A stretch of 61,259 nt of DNA, from positions 1 through 61,259 of IMG/VR virus record IMGVR_UViG_3300045003_000239; one strand, given 5' to 3'. The notes beneath the pieces are model-generated. The model worked only from the letters and a program-made list of their open reading frames with translations, ran no database searches and was not told the DNA's origin. The position numbers and the translations under genes are program-made. Below, in pieces: positions 56,710-61,259 of the stretch; position 1 is the first letter of the stretch, and every line of letters starts with the position of its first letter. The DNA is from a virus.

Positions 56710-57006
56710 ATGAACGGCTATTCCTGCTTCGGCAAGTACCTGAAGACCCCCCAGTTCACGGACATCCCCGAGCTCGTCGGTCGCATCGAGCGCCTCCCCC
56801 TCGCGGCGGAGCGCCCCGTCGCCATCGGCCAGCCGCACCCCAGCAACCCGCAGATGACCGTCTTCCGCCAGCACCAGGACTTCAAGGCCACCGTGCGCGC
56901 CGGCGACCTCCTCAAGCTCGACCTCGCGAAGATCCTCGGCGCCGCCGAGACGCGCCGCCAGAAGGAGGCCGAGCTCAAGGCGAAGGCCGCGAAGCGCGCA
57001 GCGTGA
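56710..57006 (+). CDS. Hypothetical protein, 98 residues
   Basis: MNGYSCFGKYLKTPQFTDIPELVGRIERLPL... beta-rich then a basic Ala-rich helix (RRQKEAELKAKAAKRAA). GGTGAG (56696-56701) is the Shine-Dalgarno; GTG 56698 is an alternative start. First gene behind the tandem promoters. Confidence 0.55.
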   Translation: MNGYSCFGKYLKTPQFTDIPELVGRIERLPLAAERPVAIGQPHPSNPQMTVFRQHQDFKATVRAGDLLKLDLAKILGAAETRRQKEAELKAKAAKRAA

Positions 57007-57169
57007 CGCTGACAGCCTCCCCCGCCGGGCCCCTTGGATGGGCGGGCCCGGCACCTGCGCTCGCATCCGGAGGGCGGTCATCCCGGCGGCTTCGGCCGCC
57101 CAACCGCCGGCGGTTCAAATCCGTCCGGGCGCCTCCAGCCCAACGCGGCTGGGACAGGAGCGAACGAAG
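57007..57169 (+). ncRNA. Structured non-coding leader with a tRNA-like T arm
   Basis: No gene. A 9-bp hairpin GCCGGGCCC (57024-57032)/GGGCCCGGC (57044-57052), a UUCG tetraloop hairpin GGCGGC-TTCG-GCCGCC (57085-57100) and the palindrome AACCGCCGGCGGTT (57102-57115) follow each other. Then GGCGG-TTCAAAT-CCGTC (57109-57125) is a perfect tRNA T-arm. GCCCGG at 57046 could pair with CCGGGC at 57125, but no D arm or anticodon arm fits, so it is not a full tRNA. Confidence 0.4.
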
Positions 57170-57304
57170 ATGCGACTCATGCGGCGACGGCCGCCCCGCA
57201 CTTACGGCGACCTCCACCCCGACGTCCCGTGCCGGGCCTGCCCTGGCATCCTCGCCGTGTTCCAGGACGGAACCCAGCACCACATCGGAGCGTGCACCCC
57301 ATGA
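57170..57304 (+). CDS. Small Cys protein, 44 residues
   Basis: ATG 57170 with GGAG 9 bases before. MRLMRRRPPRTYGDLHPDVPCRACPGILAVF...HHIGAC: CxxCP...H..C. ATGA overlap with the ERF gene. Confidence 0.5.
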   Translation: MRLMRRRPPRTYGDLHPDVPCRACPGILAVFQDGTQHHIGACTP

Positions 57305-57930
57305 GCGAACCCAAGACCTCCACCGGCCAGACCTACGCGGGAACCCTCGCCGAGCGCCTCCACCGCGCCGCGCTCGCCATGCCCGACGTCGAGAAGACCG
57401 GCCGCAACGCCAGCTTCCAGTACGCCTACATCGAGGACGTCAACCTCACCGCCGCCGCGCGCAAGGCCCTCCTCGAGGCCGGCGTCGTCGTCATCCAGAG
57501 CATCGAGAAGATCGACCGCTCCACCGTCGGCGGCGAAGGCAAGACGCGCTTCCAGACCCTCGTGACCTGGAAGTTCACCCTCACGGCCCCCGGCACGCAG
57601 GACCAGAAGGAGGTCCAGTGGGTCAGCGAGGCGCTCGACAGCGGCGACAAGGGCATCTCCAAGTGCGCCACCATGGCGCGCAAGGACTTCTTCCGCACCC
57701 TCCTCCTCGTCCCCGGCGGCGCCGAGAACGAGGCCGACGAGGACACCGACCGCGCGGAGCGCCCCTCCCGCGAAGCCGCGCCCACGCCGCCCACCGAGGC
57801 CCAGCGCTCCTTCCTGCGTCGTCTCGCCCGCGACGCCGGCCGCGAGGTCGCCGTGCCCGCGACGAGCGCCGAGGCCTCCAAGCTGATCGACGAACTCAAG
57901 GCTGAGGTTGAAACCAAGAAACGCTCCTGA
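57301..57930 (+). CDS. ERF-type single-strand annealing protein
   Basis: 209 residues. FQYAYIEDVNLTAAARKALLEAGVVVIQSIE and SGDKGISKCATMARKDFFRTLLLVP match the ERF annealing core. The C-terminal third (AQRSFLRRLARDAG...SAEASKLIDEL) is a small helical domain found in many phage proteins. It anneals complementary ssDNA made by the nuclease at 58486. Followed by a structured leader and another gene in the same frame. Confidence 0.75.
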   Translation: MSEPKTSTGQTYAGTLAERLHRAALAMPDVEKTGRNASFQYAYIEDVNLTAAARKALLEAGVVVIQSIEKIDRSTVGGEGKTRFQTLVTWKFTLTAPGTQDQKEVQWVSEALDSGDKGISKCATMARKDFFRTLLLVPGGAENEADEDTDRAERPSREAAPTPPTEAQRSFLRRLARDAGREVAVPATSAEASKLIDELKAEVETKKRS

Positions 57931-58053
57931 GTGGTCCCTCAAGGTTCCTCCTCGGGGGACCAGACGGGACGCGCGCCAAATCTCACCGACGTTCGCTCCT
58001 AAAACTTCGGTTCTGGCCGCGCGTCCCGGGTCAAGCCCCGGGAGGACAACACC
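57931..58053 (+). promoter_or_regulatory. Structured leader with competing hairpins, riboswitch-like
   Basis: Three stems: TGGTCCC/GGGACCA (57932-57938, 57956-57962), a long CGGGACGCGCG/CGCGCGTCCCG (57965-57975, 58018-58028; 11 bp perfect) and TCCCGGG/CCCGGGA (58024-58030, 58037-58043). The second and third share TCCCG, so they exclude each other; the third contains the Shine-Dalgarno GGGAGG at 58040-58045. A CCTCC (57948-57952) in the first loop could also pair with GGAGG. Confidence 0.5.
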
Positions 58054-58479
58054 ACGAAGCCCGACTGGATCACGCCCGACGTCCGCCGCGCCTGGGCGGC
58101 CTACCACTACCCCACGAAGCGCGCCCGCGGCCTCATCCCGCGGAACACGACCGCCGCCGACTGGGCCTCCGAGTTCATCAAGCAGATCGACCCCACGGAC
58201 CTCGACCTCGGCGCCGCGCTGCTGCTCCTGCGCGCGACGGCCGAGCGCACGCAGCTCTTCCCCTTCGTGCACTTCGGTCGTTCCCTCGAGACGGCCTACT
58301 ACGAGGACACGGGCGAGAAGGCGCCCGCGTGGCCCTTCAGCGTCGCCGTCGTGGACGAGTCGAAGACCACGCTCGCGACGTTCGACCCGCGCACGAGCGA
58401 GGGCATCCACCACGCGCTCCTCCAGGCCATCGACGTCATGGCGCGCACGCGCCCGAGCAAGATCCGGCTCACGGAGTAG
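58054..58479 (+). CDS. Hypothetical protein behind a structured leader, non-standard start
   Basis: Protein-like sequence TKPDWITPDVRRAWAAYHY... begins at 58054 but there is no ATG, GTG or TTG in the frame before GTG 58267. The Shine-Dalgarno GGGAGG is 8 bases ahead of ACG 58054, one change from ATG. Full length is about 141 residues, or 70 from GTG 58267. The frame is the same as that of ERF, with TGA and TAA between. Mixed alpha/beta; ends DVMARTRPSKIRLTE. Not recognised. Confidence 0.5.
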   Translation, partial: TKPDWITPDVRRAWAAYHYPTKRARGLIPRNTTAADWASEFIKQIDPTDLDLGAALLLLRATAERTQLFPFVHFGRSLETAYYEDTGEKAPAWPFSVAVVDESKTTLATFDPRTSEGIHHALLQAIDVMARTRPSKIRLTE

Positions 58480-58485
58480 GTCGCC

Positions 58486-59577
58486 ATGCCCATCACCGGC
58501 TTCCGCTGCCCCGTCCCGACGAAGACCGTTCGCGAGGTCTGCTCACCCGAGGAGTGCCTGGCCTCATGCCTCAAGGGCGAGGGCTGCCACCCGCCGGCGT
58601 ACATCGCCAACATCACGAAGCAGGTGTCGATGTACAACAACTCCGGGACCATCAGCGGCAGCGGCCTCAAGCCCGAGTGCGATCTGAAGCCTTTCCTGGA
58701 GCGGACGCGCGACTTCCTCGTGGACCCGGGGAGCCTCCACTGGGCCAGCTACCGCGGCGCGCTCGTGCACACGAGCATGGAGGAGTTCGCGGAGCATCCG
58801 GCGGCGAAGGACTGGATTGTCGAGCAGCGCTTCTACGCGGCCATCCTACCCGCGCCGCGCGACGAGGTCGCCGCGTTCGCCGCGCAGCACGGCGTCATCC
58901 TCGGCCAGGAGACCCTCCTTCCCGGCGTCGTCCCCATCCAGATGCCGGCCGACAAGGAGGCCCGCATCCGCGCCGTCGAGGAGCTCAACAAGGCGCGCTT
59001 CATCATCCTCAGCGGCCAGGTCGATAGCTACGACGCGCCCAACAAGATCCTCTGGGACTACAAGACGACGAAGTGGGTGAGCGACTGGGTCCTCGAGAAG
59101 GAGGGCTACTTCTGGCAGGTCCGCTTCTACGCCTTCCTCCTCCGCCTCCACGGTCACGACGTCCAACGCGCATTCCTCAGCTTCATGGACGCCGCCGTGG
59201 AGCAGAGCGCCGAGGTCAGTCTCGGCGACCTCGCCACCTTCGTGCGCGACACCATCAAGCCCGTCGCGCAGCGCCTCTGGATGATCCGCATGGGCTTCCT
59301 CCCCGCCGAGCCCACGCCGAACTTCCTCTGTATGCCCAACAAGGAGGGCCGCGTGTACTGCAACGTGCGCGAGCACTGCGCGTACTGGACCGCTCTCGAC
59401 GGGAAGCCCGCGCAGGTCGTCTGGATCGACCGGCCGCCCACCGACCGGCTCGTCGAGCCCTCGAAGTGCTACTCGTGCGGTTTCTATGTCACCGCCGCCG
59501 AGAAGAAGGCCGGCGTCACGCGCCAGTGCCCCTCCCGCTGCCCCAACATCAAGGAGACGAAGCCCGATGCCGCTTAA
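58486..59577 (+). CDS. Cas4/RecB-like PD-(D/E)XK nuclease with Cys clusters
   Basis: 363 residues. Nuclease core: GQVDSYD ... ILWDYKTTK ... WQVRFYAFLLRLHG, giving D...DYK and the Q-x3-Y motif of RecB/Cas4. Cys at CSPEECLASCLKGEGC near the start and CMPN...YCNVREHCAYW near the end fit an iron-sulphur cluster. An extra ribbon CYSCGF...CPSRCP ends the chain. It would resect DNA ends for the ERF annealing protein. Cas4-like nucleases are frequent in archaeal viruses. Confidence 0.75.
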   Translation: MPITGFRCPVPTKTVREVCSPEECLASCLKGEGCHPPAYIANITKQVSMYNNSGTISGSGLKPECDLKPFLERTRDFLVDPGSLHWASYRGALVHTSMEEFAEHPAAKDWIVEQRFYAAILPAPRDEVAAFAAQHGVILGQETLLPGVVPIQMPADKEARIRAVEELNKARFIILSGQVDSYDAPNKILWDYKTTKWVSDWVLEKEGYFWQVRFYAFLLRLHGHDVQRAFLSFMDAAVEQSAEVSLGDLATFVRDTIKPVAQRLWMIRMGFLPAEPTPNFLCMPNKEGRVYCNVREHCAYWTALDGKPAQVVWIDRPPTDRLVEPSKCYSCGFYVTAAEKKAGVTRQCPSRCPNIKETKPDAA

Positions 59578-60199
59578 CTGGCCCCCCGGATGGAACCGCA
59601 CCAGCACCGACGACCGCGAGCGCGGACGCTTCAAGCGCGTCACGCGCGAGGAGAGCAGCTACGGCGGCACGTACCCCGTGAACCGCGCGATCACCTTCAG
59701 CGACGCGCTCAACGAGCTCATGCAGGAGATCCGCCGCGCGGGCGGCAGCGACCTCCGCATCGACCACGACGGCCAGAGCGATGTCACCGGCGTCCCGCTC
59801 AAGGGCAAGCGCGAGCCCGAGGACCCCGGCGTCGTCGTCCGCTTCCGCCGCGCGGGCCACAGCTACGCCATCGCGTGCGACAGGTACACCGACCGCGCGC
59901 AGAACCTCCGCGCCATCGCGAAGACCATCGAGGCCACGCGCGGCATCGAGCGCTGGGGCGCGGTCACGGGAGAGCAGGCCTTCAAAGGCTACGAGGCGCT
60001 GCCGCCGCCGGGCGGGAGCACGGGCACGAGTGCGCCCATCGTGCCGCCGCGTCCGCCGCACGACGTCCTCGGCGTCTCGCCCACCGCGCCCCCCGAGGTC
60101 GTCAAGGCCGCCTTCCGCGCGCTCGTCGCGGCCCGCGGCCAGGACGCCGACGTCACGGACCTCATCGCCGCCCGCGACACCCTCCTCAAGGCCGCGTGA
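59567..60199 (+). CDS. Degenerate J-domain protein, 210 residues
   Basis: N-terminal NWPPGWNRT...ITFSDALNELMQEIRRAGG and DPGVVVRFRRAGHSYAIACDRY are those of a widespread phage/plasmid family. The C-terminal 50 residues (HDVLGVSPTAPPEVVKAAFRALVAARGQDADVTDL) look like a J domain, but the HPD loop is replaced by ARG, so Hsp70 stimulation is unlikely. Confidence 0.65.
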   Translation: MPLNWPPGWNRTSTDDRERGRFKRVTREESSYGGTYPVNRAITFSDALNELMQEIRRAGGSDLRIDHDGQSDVTGVPLKGKREPEDPGVVVRFRRAGHSYAIACDRYTDRAQNLRAIAKTIEATRGIERWGAVTGEQAFKGYEALPPPGGSTGTSAPIVPPRPPHDVLGVSPTAPPEVVKAAFRALVAARGQDADVTDLIAARDTLLKAA

Positions 60200-60203
60200 G
60201 GCC

Positions 60204-60554
60204 ATGCTGGAGATTCGCTGGGACGGGCCCCGCGTCGTCGAGCTCGTCGTGCGCGGGAGCGTCCGCGAAGCGCCCGTGTACGCCGCGCGCCTCCGCGGCA
60301 TGAGCCGCGCTCACGGCTTCGAGCGCGAGTTCCTCGGCAGCTCCCGCTTGATCGAGGGCGGGAGGACGGAAGAGATTACGCTCCCCGTCTCCGCGCTGCG
60401 CCCGGGCGACATCCTCGAGGTGCGCGACGGCACGCCGCTGGAGCGCAGTGGGATCTACGAGCGCTTCCTCCTCTTCGACGGTGCGCGCTTCTCGCGCGTC
60501 GAGATGGCGTACGCGCTCCACGCGATGCGAAGGCTATCATCCGCAGCGCAGTAG
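60204..60554 (+). CDS. Hypothetical protein, 116 residues
   Basis: Beta-rich start MLEIRWDGPRVVELVVRGSVREAPVYAARL, middle TLPVSALRPGDILEVRDGTPLERSG and an acidic-helical end. Not recognised. Confidence 0.55.
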   Translation: MLEIRWDGPRVVELVVRGSVREAPVYAARLRGMSRAHGFEREFLGSSRLIEGGRTEEITLPVSALRPGDILEVRDGTPLERSGIYERFLLFDGARFSRVEMAYALHAMRRLSSAAQ

Positions 60555-60572
60555 CGCGCGCCGTCGCAAAAC

Positions 60573-60586
60573 GGAAATGATTATGA
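60573..60586 (+). promoter_or_regulatory. Archaeal-type promoter, leaderless
   Basis: GGAAATGATTATGA, identical to 16581-16594. The centre is 30 bp before ATG 60612. Confidence 0.75.
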
Positions 60587-60611
60587 TTCGAGCGCGCCTT
60601 AGCGGCGACCC

Positions 60612-60851
60612 ATGCGGCCCGTGCGCTCCACGCGCTCCGTTTGCGTCCATCGGTTCGACGTGCTGAGCCGACCCAAGCGCGCCCGCCGCTTCGAGAGCCT
60701 CAAGGACGCCGTCGGCGCGCTCAAGCTCCGCGACCCTGGCTTCCGCGCGTTCCGCCGCGTCACCGCGCGCTTCTGGAGCGCCGGCGGCCACGGCGAGTAC
60801 GCCTTCGCCCACCCCGCCACCGCGCCCTGCCCGGAGGCCTGGACGCGGTGA
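60612..60851 (+). CDS. Basic small protein, 79 residues
   Basis: RARRFESLKDAVGALKLRDPGFRAFRRVTARFW: basic helices. GTGA overlap with the methyltransferase gene behind it, so they share a transcript. Not recognised. Confidence 0.5.
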   Translation: MRPVRSTRSVCVHRFDVLSRPKRARRFESLKDAVGALKLRDPGFRAFRRVTARFWSAGGHGEYAFAHPATAPCPEAWTR

Positions 60852-61259
60852 AGATCGCATACGCCGACCCCATCTACATCGGCCAGGCGCGCAAGCTCTA
60901 CAAGGAGCCCGAGATGGATCACGTCGCGCTCATCGAGCGCCTCGAAACCGAGTTCCCTGACGGCTGGGCCCTGAGCGCCTCCGTGCCGTCCATGCACCTC
61001 ATCATGGACATGCTCCGCGACCGAGGCCTCGACCTCTACCGCGGTGACTACCGCATCGGCTCCTGCGTGAAGCCCTTCTGCGCCTTCAAGCCCAACGTGA
61101 ACCCGGCCTACGCTTGGGAGCCCGTCTTCTTTAGGGGGGGGGGCACGGAGAACCCGCCAGCAGCCAACCCTGAGGGACTGGGTCCCGTGCAACATCACGC
61201 TCAAGCGCGGGCTCACGGGCGCGAAGCCCGAAGGCTTCTGCTTCTGGGTCTTCGAGTGG
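60848..61259 (+). CDS. 5' part of the junction-spanning DNA methyltransferase-like gene
   Basis: GTG start in the previous stop. VKIAYADPIYIGQA has ADPIY in place of DPPY; then DHVALIERLETEFPDGWALS and YAWEPVFFRGG. The G run at 61134-61143 (10 here) stands directly behind VFFR. The remainder lies at 1-262. The pattern (DPxY-IGQA, WEPV, RDW, GLTGAKP, DLFPGSGAV) is that of a methyltransferase family also seen in actinophages. Confidence 0.6.
   Translation, partial: MKIAYADPIYIGQARKLYKEPEMDHVALIERLETEFPDGWALSASVPSMHLIMDMLRDRGLDLYRGDYRIGSCVKPFCAFKPNVNPAYAWEPVFFRGGGTENPPAANPEGLGPVQHHAQARAHGREARRLLLLGLRV
61116..61259. repeat. Terminal redundancy, right copy
   Basis: Repeats 1-145 with one G fewer in the homopolymer (61134-61143 has 10). 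Confidence 0.9.

Noticed and set aside
57040-57139. A complete tRNA gene
   Set aside because: Only the T arm and part of an acceptor pairing fit; no D arm, no anticodon arm with T33, and the 3' acceptor strand has no perfect 5' partner.

Overview
This window looks like one complete genome of a tailed, double-stranded DNA virus (Caudoviricetes) of an archaeon. The first 145 bases recur at the end (61116-61259) and differ only by one G in a homopolymer, so the contig closes into a circle of about 61.1 kb, either a circular or a circularly permuted molecule. An archaeal host is suggested by a protein-primed-independent family B DNA polymerase, an archaeo-eukaryotic primase, an RPA-like single-strand binding protein, a RadA-type recombinase, an XPF-type nuclease and a UPF0058 protein (a family known from archaea). 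Many genes also start about 28-30 bp downstream of a BRE/TATA-like box (consensus close to GGAAANNATTATC), as leaderless archaeal transcripts do. The DNA is GC-rich and the proteins keep normal lysine content, which argues against an extreme halophile. The exact host cannot be named from the sequence.

Layout: 243-5839 is a replication and recombination block (primase, Cdc6-like winged helix, SWIM-RadA fusion, RPA, XPF nuclease). 5842-8029 is a cluster of methyltransferases and a nuclease, each crossed by a run of 9-11 G. 8354-15567 is the packaging and head-start block (TerS, TerL, portal, Mu gpF-like protein, HNH nuclease, pyrophosphatase-like protein). 15568-16630 is mostly non-coding and highly structured, with its own promoters. 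16631-29648 is accessory: a hexapeptide-repeat protein, a C5-cytosine methyltransferase, an N4/N6 methyltransferase, about fifteen tiny Cys-rich proteins in overlapping reading frames, dCMP deaminase, DNA polymerase B, a small heat-shock protein and UPF0058.

29765-52004 is the structural block: XkdF-like protease, scaffold-like protein, major capsid protein, connectors, a 1962-residue fibre, tail tube, tail chaperones with a -1 frameshift site, a short tape measure and baseplate/hub proteins. A GIY-YIG homing endonuclease sits inside it. 52001-56578 holds a serine recombinase and mostly leftward small genes. 56710-61259 holds ERF annealing protein, a Cas4/RecB-like nuclease, a degenerate J-domain protein and the methyltransferase that crosses the contig ends.

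Together the genes describe a siphovirus-like particle that brings its own polymerase, recombination and single-strand annealing machinery, heavily modifies its DNA (up to six methyltransferase-like genes) and can probably integrate. The most striking features are the poly-G tracts confined to modification genes (possible phase variation), several structured non-coding regions with their own promoters, a SWIM-RadA fusion, two genes lacking a standard start codon, and a paired palindromic operator.
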